DNA from: DATARR01 sp034666985
GTDB taxonomy: Bacteria > Acidobacteriota > Thermoanaerobaculia > Multivoradales > UBA5704
Reading direction: 5' to 3'
Assembly: GCA_034666985.1 (NCBI GenBank)
Contig: JAXDKS010000066.1
Span: 39,499 to 103,498, forward strand
DNA length: 64,000 nucleotides
Shown here: piece by piece, positions 57,445 through 64,000 of the stretch
How the letters are laid out: each line of letters starts with the position of its first letter
How positions within the stretch are numbered: the first letter of the stretch is position 1
Made by a program: the position numbers and the translations under genes
Notes under the pieces: model-generated
Databases searched by the model: none
The model's input: only the letters and a program-made list of their open reading frames with translations
What the model was told of the DNA's origin: nothing

Positions 57445-58848
57445 TCACCGTCTTCCGAACAATTTCCCCAGCACCCGGCTGACACCCCTCTCCACCTGCT
57501 GCCGAACGACGGTGCGCACGGCGGTGCGGCCCTGATCCCGCAGGGCTTCGCCATCGGCGGTCACCCGGGGGCTTTCAGGAGTCCCGGTGACGCGCAGCGG
57601 GACGGTCACCCAGCCGCCGTTGTCCACCAGGTCGAGGAGGGCCGGGGGGACTCGGGCCATGGCTACGGCGTCGCGGGGCGCCCTCACGGCGATCCTCAGG
57701 TCCAAGGGGCCGGCGAGATCCGCCCAGCCGGAGATGCCGAGCGAGAGGAGGGAGGTTCGCAGCTCGAAGGGCGCGATGTGGAGACGGTTCTGCCGGATGT
57801 GAAAGGGCACGGAGACGGACTGGTAGGCCGATCCCTTCAGGGCGGCGCGGCCGAGGATGGTTTCGATGGCGGTGAACACGGGGGAGCCCGGCAGGCGGCC
57901 ACCCGCCAGGGCGAGGGTCCCCTCACCGGTCATGTCGCGCGTCTCCGTGCCGGTGCCGGTGGCCCCGAAGCTCAGGACGCCGGGTCCGAAGCCTCCTCCG
58001 GAACCGGCGGCGAGCACGGCGTTGGTGTCCAGAGGATCGACGCGCAGGGCGAAGCGGTAGGCGAGGGGGTCCTGATTGAGGTCCGCGTCGAATTGGCCCA
58101 GGAGGAAGCGCCCCTGGGGGAGCTTCAGTCCGAACTGCTCGAGGAGGAAATGGCCATTCGCCAGCCGCAGCTTCCCGCTCCCTTCGGTGGCGCGCAGGCC
58201 GCCCAGAAGGATCTCGCCGGTGCGCAGATCTCCCCCGGCGCGCAGGCCCTGGAGCGCCGTGGGCGCATCGTCCACGGCGAGATCCCGCAACTCGACGTCC
58301 AGGCCTCGGATCTCCACGTCAGGCGCCTGCGCTCCTTCGGTCCGGGTGGCCAAGGTCCCGTTGCGCAGCCAGATGCGATTGACGGCGAGCACCGGTCCGC
58401 TTGTGGCGTCCTCGCCGCTTGGGCTCTTGCCGGTGCCGGCAGGCGTCGAAGTCGGGGACGGTCTGGGTGGGGGAGACTTGGCGGCGGCTGGAGCCTCCTC
58501 GGCGGGCGTCACCAACTCGATGTGCGGCTCGTAGACCACGATCCGATCGATCTGCACCTGTCCCCGCAGGAGAGGGAGCAGGCGGTGCTCGGCCAGGAAG
58601 CCGGCGGCCTTCACAGTCAGGTGCCCGCTCGGCCCGTCGGTCGAGAAGCGAGCTCCTTCCAGACGCACGCCGCGCAGCAGGTTCAGCCGGAAGCTGTCGG
58701 CCTCGACGTGGAGTCCGGTCTGTTCGCTCACCTGGTCGAGCAAGGCCTTGCCCAGACGCGGCGAGTCGAAGTCCACGAGCAACAGCACGGCCAGCATCAC
58801 AGCCAACAGCGCGACGAGGCCACCGCCGATCCAGACTTTTTTGCGCAT
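57445..58848 (-). CDS. AsmA-family-like inner-membrane/periplasmic protein
   Basis: 467 aa. A short basic start (MRKKVW) and one membrane helix (GGGLVALLAVMLAVLLLV) precede the AsmA-type N-terminal domain (TGLHVEADSFRLNLLRGVRLEGARFS). A Pro/Ser-rich linker (about 140-180) follows, then a second AsmA-like beta region with TGEGTLALAGGRLPGSPVFTAIETILGRAALKGSAYQSVSVPFHI. AsmA/TamB-like proteins bridge the periplasm and move lipids or assist outer-membrane assembly. It is shorter than E. coli AsmA. TATTCT lies 10 nt before the ATG with no Shine-Dalgarno. Confidence 0.78.
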   Translation of the reverse strand: MRKKVWIGGGLVALLAVMLAVLLLVDFDSPRLGKALLDQVSEQTGLHVEADSFRLNLLRGVRLEGARFSTDGPSGHLTVKAAGFLAEHRLLPLLRGQVQIDRIVVYEPHIELVTPAEEAPAAAKSPPPRPSPTSTPAGTGKSPSGEDATSGPVLAVNRIWLRNGTLATRTEGAQAPDVEIRGLDVELRDLAVDDAPTALQGLRAGGDLRTGEILLGGLRATEGSGKLRLANGHFLLEQFGLKLPQGRFLLGQFDADLNQDPLAYRFALRVDPLDTNAVLAAGSGGGFGPGVLSFGATGTGTETRDMTGEGTLALAGGRLPGSPVFTAIETILGRAALKGSAYQSVSVPFHIRQNRLHIAPFELRTSLLSLGISGWADLAGPLDLRIAVRAPRDAVAMARVPPALLDLVDNGGWVTVPLRVTGTPESPRVTADGEALRDQGRTAVRTVVRQQVERGVSRVLGKLFGRR

Positions 58849-58906
58849 GGTGACGATTAGAATATCAGAGATTCCAGTCGGACTTTGAGTCGAAGCGCTG
58901 CAAGCG

Positions 58907-59281
58907 TCAGGATATCCGGATCACCGGACGAGATCGCAGAGCATCCCGGGAGCAGGCCAGCTCGTAGGCCCGTTGCGGCGGCAGCGGCGCGACGACGCCA
59001 AATCCTGACGGGCTGGCTTCGACTTCGAGCGCGAACTCGCGGGTGGCTTCCAGGAGCACGATCCACGTCTTGCCGTCGCGGACGTGGCGATCCACTTGGA
59101 CGTAGTTGCCGAACGGGCCGTCGCGCAGGGCGAGGAGTGCGTCCGTATCTTCGACGTCTCCACATCCGCGCCAGCGTTCGAAGAGCTGGAGCGCCTCCGG
59201 AGGAGCGGCGTAATCCTCGGGCCGGAACGGGGGACGCACCCAGACCGGCCCTTCCGGCGTGTCGCGGCGGACGAGCGGCAT
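58907..59281 (-). CDS. Small hypothetical protein
   Basis: 124 aa; the ATG at 59281 shares one base with the upstream stop (TGATG). Features are a Trp/Pro start (VRRDTPEGPVWVRPPFRPEDYAAPPEALQLFERW), GPFGNYVQVDRHVRDGKTWIVLLEATREFALEVEAS and a basic end. It has no signal peptide. It is cotranscribed with the exported protein upstream of it and may act with it. No family recognised. Confidence 0.62.
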   Translation of the reverse strand: MPLVRRDTPEGPVWVRPPFRPEDYAAPPEALQLFERWRGCGDVEDTDALLALRDGPFGNYVQVDRHVRDGKTWIVLLEATREFALEVEASPSGFGVVAPLPPQRAYELACSRDALRSRPVIRIS

Positions 59282-60378
59282 CAGCCGCCCGCGGCCGCCA
59301 CCCGCGACGCCGCCTGCTGGACGAGCCCGCGATAATAAGCGCGGTCCGCGGCGGACAGCCGGGGAGAGAGAAACCAGACGTTGGTGACGGTGCCGTCCGG
59401 GCGAGTGGCCTTGACGTAGCGCGCGATCAGCGTCTCCTCGCCGTCGAGGGAACGGCGGAGGAGCACGTCTCCCCGGGCCAGCGGTGTGGGCACGGTCATC
59501 ACGTCTTCTTCGTTGACGTGGAGCGGATAGATCGCGTCCTCGGCATCCGTGTCGTCGAGGGTCAGAAGGCCGATGTCGTCGGACATCCCGAGGCCGGTGT
59601 AGGGGTTGGCCTGGCCCTGGCGATTCATCTCGAACGAGCGGCCGTCGAGGGTGGGATCGTGAGCCTGGACGTAGTCGTTGAGGTCCCGGGCCAGCGGGAT
59701 CTTTGCATCCACCGCTCCTTGCGCGGACATGTGGTGACGGATCGAGTGCAGGCCGTGCAGGCGGACCTCTTGGGAAACCTGACGGCGGAAAGGAAGGGTG
59801 CTGGCATCCGTGAACTGTCCTGTGGCGCCCGTCTCGAAGTCGAGACCGAGGGCGCCGATCGTCTCGCCCGCGTCGAGCCCCTGGGTATTGCGCTCCAGCC
59901 CTACGAAGCCGCGGACGGTGTTGGTGGTCACCACGATCGGGGCGGTCGCCGAGCCGATCACCGTGCGGCCATAGAGAAAGCCGCCGACGTCCGAATTCGG
60001 GATGTACTTGCGAAGGACGGTGCCCGCGTGCATGTCGTCGTCCAGGACCGCATGCATCCTGGCCAGCGCGGCGGTCTGCTCGGCGGTCAGCGGTGGACGC
60101 AACGAGCCATCCGGATTGAGCTCGCCGCTCTCGAACGACGGATCGGTGACAGTCGTCTGCGCGTCGTGGCCGATGGAGCTGTAGATGGCGGCGATCTCTA
60201 CCGGCGTCAGAAAGCAGGGGAGAAGCTTGGCAGGAACGATGAACTGCCGCTGCTCGGCGGTGGGCAGCGGCTTGCCGCTCACCGGGCACAGGCTCGGGTT
60301 CCGCGCGTACGCCACAGCGTTGGAGAGCGTGACGAGAAGGGCGAGGATGGACGCTCGAACGAGCGCAGTATTCTTCAT
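59281..60378 (-). CDS. Exported hypothetical protein
   Basis: 365 aa from the ATG at 60378. The signal peptide is VRASILALLVTLSNAVAYA. The mature part has CPVSGKPLPTAEQRQFIVPAKLLPCF, with two Cys, then a large mixed region with acidic loops (DDTDAEDAIYP) and LSAADRAYYRGLV near the end. No named domain recognised. TATATT (60392-60387 on this strand) lies 8 nt before the ATG and no Shine-Dalgarno is seen, so the mRNA may be leaderless. It is followed by the 124-aa partner gene. Confidence 0.62.
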   Translation of the reverse strand: MKNTALVRASILALLVTLSNAVAYARNPSLCPVSGKPLPTAEQRQFIVPAKLLPCFLTPVEIAAIYSSIGHDAQTTVTDPSFESGELNPDGSLRPPLTAEQTAALARMHAVLDDDMHAGTVLRKYIPNSDVGGFLYGRTVIGSATAPIVVTTNTVRGFVGLERNTQGLDAGETIGALGLDFETGATGQFTDASTLPFRRQVSQEVRLHGLHSIRHHMSAQGAVDAKIPLARDLNDYVQAHDPTLDGRSFEMNRQGQANPYTGLGMSDDIGLLTLDDTDAEDAIYPLHVNEEDVMTVPTPLARGDVLLRRSLDGEETLIARYVKATRPDGTVTNVWFLSPRLSAADRAYYRGLVQQAASRVAAAGG

Positions 60379-60419
60379 GATTCCGCAATATAGCACGGCG
60401 TTTCGAAATGGCAGTGAGC

Positions 60420-61901
60420 TCACCAGCTCCGGTAATTCGCAATGATCCAACTCCGGAGCGCGTCGGTGTCGGCGAGCCTGCCCTCATAGGCCACCTTGGG
60501 TGCGTACGCCTCATTGTTCCCACGTTTGCGATTCCGGTAGACCTTCATGGGGTGGCTGATCGAGCCGAGGCCGCTCGGCAGCCCTTCGCCCCAGGTGTCC
60601 ATGTAGACGGTGTCTACGCCGGTCGTCTGGCCGACCTGGACGACTGCGGGGTGGAGCCGCATGCGATCGAGGAAATCGAGGCAGGCGCTGTAGCAGGAGG
60701 CGCTGGTCACGAGCACGATCTTCCCCGGCACCGCGACCGCCGGCGGGCGCGGAAGCCCCTGCGCCGGGGAGGGCAGGCTGTAGAGGGAGCGTCCGCTCGC
60801 CAACGCCGCGCTCATCGTGTCGACGAAAGCGCGCGTCTGCGCGACCAGGGGGTGGTCCTTCCCGTGGCGCTTCTCCTGCTGCTGCACGTTGCCTTTGAGC
60901 GCCTCGACGTTGTCTTTCGAAACCCGCCACTCGACATAGGCGCCATCATCCAGCCAGTTCGCGGCCGCGTCGGCCCATTCCTTCCCGAAGACCGCCGCCG
61001 CGATCTCGTCACCCCACTCCTCCGAGCCTCCATGGTTGCCCCGCAGGTCGAAGACGAGGAGCTTCCAGTGCGGATTCCGTTTCATCTCGGCGCCGAGCGA
61101 ATCGATCATCCCGCGCATGGCCGCGACGTCGCTCTCCTCGTTGACCTGGAAGGTCGGCACGTCCACCCAGATCGTCCCGTCTTCCAGCGTGCTCGTGCGC
61201 AGCGGACGGTGGGGCATCGCGATGAGACGTTCCCGTACGGCCCGTTCCTCGTCGGGTGTGATCGGTTTCCATTGGAGCGTGAGGGTTTTCGTTTCCGTGC
61301 CCGCGCGGAGGCGGCATCGGGCCGGCGCTTTCGGCGTCGGTGGCCCGTAGTCCACCAGGAGGAGCGGCGCCCAGAGGAACCAGTCGGCCGCGACGGCAGG
61401 CCGCCCGCGCCACGAGAGCACGCGATCGGTGAAGAGGCGGGACGCGGGGATTCCATCGCAGCTCACGATCGTCGCTCCCTTGAGCGCCGGGGCCCGCTCC
61501 CCATAGCGTGTGTCCACCTCGTCGACCACGAACGCCTTGCCCTGCCAGACGGGATAGATCCCCGCCGCGCGCACCCCTTCGAGGGGGCGCGATCTGGGGG
61601 AGAAACTGAGGTGCGCGTCCTGAAACCGGTTGACGAATCGGTGGAGGGCGATGGCGTAGCTGGTGTAGCTCTTCACCAGTGGCGCCGCGCGTCGCGCCTC
61701 GTCATAGGCCGACGCCAGAGTGCGGCGGAAAGCGGGGTTCTTCTCATCCACCGGTCCGGGATGATCTTCGGCGATCACCCGCCGTGCGGCCTCGAGGTCG
61801 GCCAGGTAGGTACGGCGCCAGTCCGTGTCACTCTGGGCGAGTGCCGTCGCGGGGATGCAGAGGAGCGCCAGGCCGATCAGTACCGATCGAAAGCGATGCA
61901 T
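60420..61901 (-). CDS. Exported S41-family peptidase-like protein
   Basis: 493 aa from the ATG at 61901 (GGAGG upstream), with signal peptide VLIGLALLCIPATALA. The S41 core is recognisable: VVSCDGIP (PDZ-like), LLVFDLRGNHGGSEEWGDEIAAAVF, and the nucleophile segment KIVLVTSASCYSACLDFLDRMRLHP. The LP(S/P)G-type end of the active site follows as GEGLPSGLGS. Family members such as tail-specific proteases cut proteins at C-terminal sites in the periplasm. The catalytic Ser/Lys pair is not certain here. It has an extra 100-residue N-terminal region. It is divergent from the alpha/beta hydrolase at 62033. Confidence 0.8.
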   Translation of the reverse strand: MHRFRSVLIGLALLCIPATALAQSDTDWRRTYLADLEAARRVIAEDHPGPVDEKNPAFRRTLASAYDEARRAAPLVKSYTSYAIALHRFVNRFQDAHLSFSPRSRPLEGVRAAGIYPVWQGKAFVVDEVDTRYGERAPALKGATIVSCDGIPASRLFTDRVLSWRGRPAVAADWFLWAPLLLVDYGPPTPKAPARCRLRAGTETKTLTLQWKPITPDEERAVRERLIAMPHRPLRTSTLEDGTIWVDVPTFQVNEESDVAAMRGMIDSLGAEMKRNPHWKLLVFDLRGNHGGSEEWGDEIAAAVFGKEWADAAANWLDDGAYVEWRVSKDNVEALKGNVQQQEKRHGKDHPLVAQTRAFVDTMSAALASGRSLYSLPSPAQGLPRPPAVAVPGKIVLVTSASCYSACLDFLDRMRLHPAVVQVGQTTGVDTVYMDTWGEGLPSGLGSISHPMKVYRNRKRGNNEAYAPKVAYEGRLADTDALRSWIIANYRSW

Positions 61902-61950
61902 GGATGGTGCCTCCAAACTTCCATTTCGCTAAGTCCTGAGCTGCCTATGA

Positions 61951-61962
61951 TAAGATATCTTA
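61951..61962. promoter_or_regulatory. AT-rich palindrome in a divergent promoter region
   Basis: TAAGATATCTTA is a perfect 12-nt palindrome in the 131-nt gap between the divergent S41 and hydrolase genes, with a -10-like TATGAT (61946-61951) overlapping its edge. It is the only AT-rich spot in the gap and may be an operator or core promoter for one or both genes. Confidence 0.35.
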
Positions 61963-62032
61963 AGGTGGTAGGCAACCGCGGCCCGAAACCTTCTTCTACC
62001 GCGGTCGTAGTAGGAGGCCAAGGAGGTACCGC

Positions 62033-63796
62033 ATGATGAAGCGCAATGCCACTCTGGCCGTTCTCTGTTTCTCTGTCCTCTCTGTCCTCCCCTCGGCAGC
62101 CGGGCGCGCGGCGGATCGTTCGGCCGTGCCGCGGCTGACTCTCGGCGCCTGCACCGATCCGAGCCTGCCGAAGGATGCCCGGTGCGGCACCTACGAGGTC
62201 TTCGAGAACCGTGCGGCGAAGAAGGGCCGCAAGATCTCCCTGAGGGTCGTCGTGCTGCCGGCCCTCGGCCCCGAACGGCTGCCCGATGCGGTCGTCTACT
62301 TTTCGGGCGGGCCGGGCGAATCCTCGGTGCAGGATGGGGTCTTCATGAGCAAGCCCCTGGCGCCGTTGCGCCAGCGCCGCGACTTCCTGCTCGTGGATTC
62401 GCGGGGGACCGGCGGCTCGGCGTCCCTCAACTGCCCCGAGATGCAGGGGGTCCAGGGGGTCCAGGGATTCCTCGACAGCTTCGTGCCCGCTGACAAGGTG
62501 CGGGCCTGCCGCGAACGGCTGCGCAAGACCGCCGATCTCTCCCAGTACACCACCGACAACGCCGTCGACGATGTGGACGAGGTGCGTGCCGCCCTCGGCT
62601 ATCCCCAGGTGAACGTCATGGGGGGCTCCTACGGTACGCGGTCGGTCCTGGTCTACCTGCGGCGCCACCCGGACCGGGTGCGCACCGCGATCCTGGATGG
62701 CGTGGTGCCGACTCACGACCGGTCGCCGCTCTTCTTCGCCCGCAGCACGCAGAAGGCCTTGGACGGTCTGGTGGCGGAGTGCGCTGGCGACGCGGACTGC
62801 GCCCGGGCGTTTCCCCATCTCAAGGACGAGATCGCCGCGGTGCTCGCGCAGGCCGAGCGGGAGCCGGCCCGGGTGCAGCTCATGGATCCCAAGGCCGCCA
62901 AGCCGTATGAGGTCCGCCTCGCGCGCAGCGGCGTTGCCCAGACGCTGCGCTACATGCTCTACGACCCGTCCTCGGCGGCCGAGCTGCCGTTGCGGGTCCA
63001 CCTGGCGGCGCAGGGGAACTGGAAGCCCCTGGCGGAGACGGCGAGCTCCTACGCCCAGAGCTTGAGCCTGATCAGCAACGGCTATTTTTTCGGCGTCACC
63101 TGTTCCGAGGACGTGGCCTTCATCCGGGACGAGGAAATTCCCGCCGCCGTGGCCGGCACCTTCCTGGGCGACTTCCGCATCCGCAAGCAGCGGGAGGCCT
63201 GCGCCGGGTGGCCGGCGGCGAAGATCCCGGAGAGCTTCCTGGCGCCGGTGGTGTCGGACGTGCCGGCGCTCGTCATCGCCGGCGAGCGCGATCCGGCCAC
63301 TCCGCCGAGTGACGGCGAGGAGGCCGCGCGCACTCTCCGCCACAGCAGATACGTGCTCATTCCCGACGCTGGCCACGGTCTGGAAGGTTTCAAGGGACAG
63401 GATTGCATCAACGCTCTCTACGTGAAGACCATGGAGGATGGTGCTGTGGACCGGCTCGACACCTCCTGCGTGGCGAAGATGGAGCGGCCGGCCTTCGTCC
63501 TCAGCCTGGGCGATCCCGAGGTGGCCGTCGGCCGGGCCGATCTGGAGGCCCTCGTGGGGCGCTACGCCGGCGAGGACGGCGAATCGATGAAGATCGATCT
63601 TCTGGAGGGAAGGCTGCGCCTGGAGCTCGAGTCCAAGGCCTTCCTCCTCGTGCCCACGGCGGCCACCCGCTTCCGGCCGGAAGGGCTGCCCGCAGGCTAC
63701 GCCGTGCGGTTCGAGCGCAACGGCGAGGGACCGGCCACGGCCGCGATCCTGGAGCAGCCCGGCCAGCCGGACCAGCGGATGAGGCGGAAACCCTGA
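62033..63796 (+). CDS. Exported TAP-like alpha/beta-hydrolase
   Basis: 587 aa; ATG at 62033 after AAGGAGG, with signal peptide TLAVLCFSVLSVLPSAAGRA. It has VVYFSGGPGESS (the oxyanion region), the nucleophile elbow GGSYG with Ser199, and the TAP C-terminal part with VPALVIAGERDPATPP and DAGHGLEGF, giving the Asp and His of the triad. This is the tripeptidyl aminopeptidase/prolyl-type layout seen in secreted peptidases and esterases. About 90 extra C-terminal residues form an added small domain. A duplicated GVQ occurs near residue 140 from a short tandem repeat in DNA. Confidence 0.87.
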   Translation: MMKRNATLAVLCFSVLSVLPSAAGRAADRSAVPRLTLGACTDPSLPKDARCGTYEVFENRAAKKGRKISLRVVVLPALGPERLPDAVVYFSGGPGESSVQDGVFMSKPLAPLRQRRDFLLVDSRGTGGSASLNCPEMQGVQGVQGFLDSFVPADKVRACRERLRKTADLSQYTTDNAVDDVDEVRAALGYPQVNVMGGSYGTRSVLVYLRRHPDRVRTAILDGVVPTHDRSPLFFARSTQKALDGLVAECAGDADCARAFPHLKDEIAAVLAQAEREPARVQLMDPKAAKPYEVRLARSGVAQTLRYMLYDPSSAAELPLRVHLAAQGNWKPLAETASSYAQSLSLISNGYFFGVTCSEDVAFIRDEEIPAAVAGTFLGDFRIRKQREACAGWPAAKIPESFLAPVVSDVPALVIAGERDPATPPSDGEEAARTLRHSRYVLIPDAGHGLEGFKGQDCINALYVKTMEDGAVDRLDTSCVAKMERPAFVLSLGDPEVAVGRADLEALVGRYAGEDGESMKIDLLEGRLRLELESKAFLLVPTAATRFRPEGLPAGYAVRFERNGEGPATAAILEQPGQPDQRMRRKP

Positions 63797-63805
63797 CCCT
63801 GTTTG

Positions 63806-63835
63806 ACCGGACGGGACAGAGGAATCCCGTCCGGT
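63806..63835. terminator. Hairpin between convergent genes
   Basis: ACCGGACGGGA (63806-63816) and its exact complement (63825-63835) form an 11-bp stem with an 8-nt loop, 10 nt after the hydrolase stop. The next gene converges. There is no T-tract, so termination could be Rho-assisted. Confidence 0.55.
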
Positions 63836-63861
63836 AGGGGGGCTCGCTCGCCGCGGTTGAG

Positions 63862-63999
63862 CTAGCCGCCGGACATGGCCGCTATGATCAGAAAGGGTTC
63901 TTTCCCCATCGCGACCGCTTCGGGCAGCGAGGCCTCCGGCAGCTCGTGGGAGAGGTCCTGTTCGCAAGCGAAGAACCTCAGGAACGGCCGGCGCCGCAG
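63862..63999 (-). CDS. C-terminal fragment of an unknown protein (continues beyond window)
   Basis: 45 codons in an open minus-strand frame enter from the right edge and end at TAG (63864-63862). The end reads FACEQDLSHELPEASLPEAVAMGKEPFLIIAAMSGG. The stop follows soon after the bidirectional hairpin, and codon use is coding-like. Not enough is visible to name it. Confidence 0.45.
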   Translation of the reverse strand: MRRRPFLRFFACEQDLSHELPEASLPEAVAMGKEPFLIIAAMSGG

Positions 64000-64000
64000 C

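Noticed and set aside
62440..62475. Short tandem repeat (GGGGGTCCA units) inside the hydrolase gene
   Set aside because: It keeps the frame and only duplicates GVQ; too short to be of note.
61877..63967. Long minus-strand frame opposite the alpha/beta hydrolase
   Set aside because: Low-complexity Arg/Gly-rich translation with no motifs, while the plus strand has a full catalytic triad and signal peptide.

Overview
The window is high-GC bacterial chromosome with tightly packed genes, many ATGA/GTGA/TGATG start-stop overlaps, lipoprotein and Sec signals, an outer-membrane beta-barrel candidate and secreted hydrolases, so a Gram-negative-type envelope. HMG-CoA reductase, two ASPIC/UnbV (CRTAC1-type) proteins, MprF, paired acyl-CoA dehydrogenases and a 4-hydroxybenzoyl-CoA-reductase-type enzyme would fit an Acidobacteriota- or Myxococcota-like genome. 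That placement is inference from gene content only. I saw no tRNA, rRNA, CRISPR array or complete insertion sequence.

Layout. (1) 1-9.3 kb, plus strand: the end of HMG-CoA reductase, a CrtI/phytoene-desaturase-type flavoenzyme, an SDR-like/LPLAT-acyltransferase fusion, an intact UbiB/ABC1 kinase, three proteins sharing a short hydrophobic N-terminal module, and a second UbiB-like protein that has lost its catalytic residues. This looks like an undescribed isoprenoid/membrane-lipid locus. (2) 9.5-17 kb, plus: three proteins with GSGRFxG-type beta-barrel motifs, an unknown 423-aa protein, an SRPBCC protein and two tandem patatin-like lipases. (3) 17.2-28 kb, plus: two CRTAC1 proteins around a TPR protein, a SnoaL-like protein, a beta-barrel protein, a flavin-dependent-halogenase-like enzyme, a carotenoid oxygenase, and a PRMT-type methyltransferase with a PqqD/RRE-like N-terminus. 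This is a candidate secondary-metabolite or redox-lipid system.

(4) 28-33.3 kb, minus: an HCR-type molybdoenzyme operon (hcrCAB order) with three small downstream genes, one a retropepsin-like protease. (5) 33.4-38 kb, minus: an accessory island with an AT-richer OLD-family ATPase/TOPRIM nuclease, a PIN-domain toxin pair lying between a TetR gene and a decayed duplicate of that gene's 3' end, and a three-gene cassette ending in a nucleotidyltransferase. A 730-bp hairpin-rich stretch without a gene follows.

(6) 38.7-50.5 kb: mgtE, a lipoprotein, mprF, corA, two acyl-CoA dehydrogenases, rmuC and a parvulin-type PPIase. (7) 50.7-64 kb: mostly secreted or membrane enzymes, namely an acetamidase/formamidase-like protein, a cyclase-family protein with substituted metal ligands, an SGNH hydrolase, an M50-like protease, an Ntn-type amide hydrolase, an AsmA-like protein, an S41 peptidase and a TAP-like alpha/beta hydrolase.

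Three near-identical long palindromes (43.7, 49.25 and 57.4 kb) form a dispersed intergenic repeat family. Seven genes have a TANNNT box 6-10 nt before their ATG and no Shine-Dalgarno, suggesting leaderless transcription.
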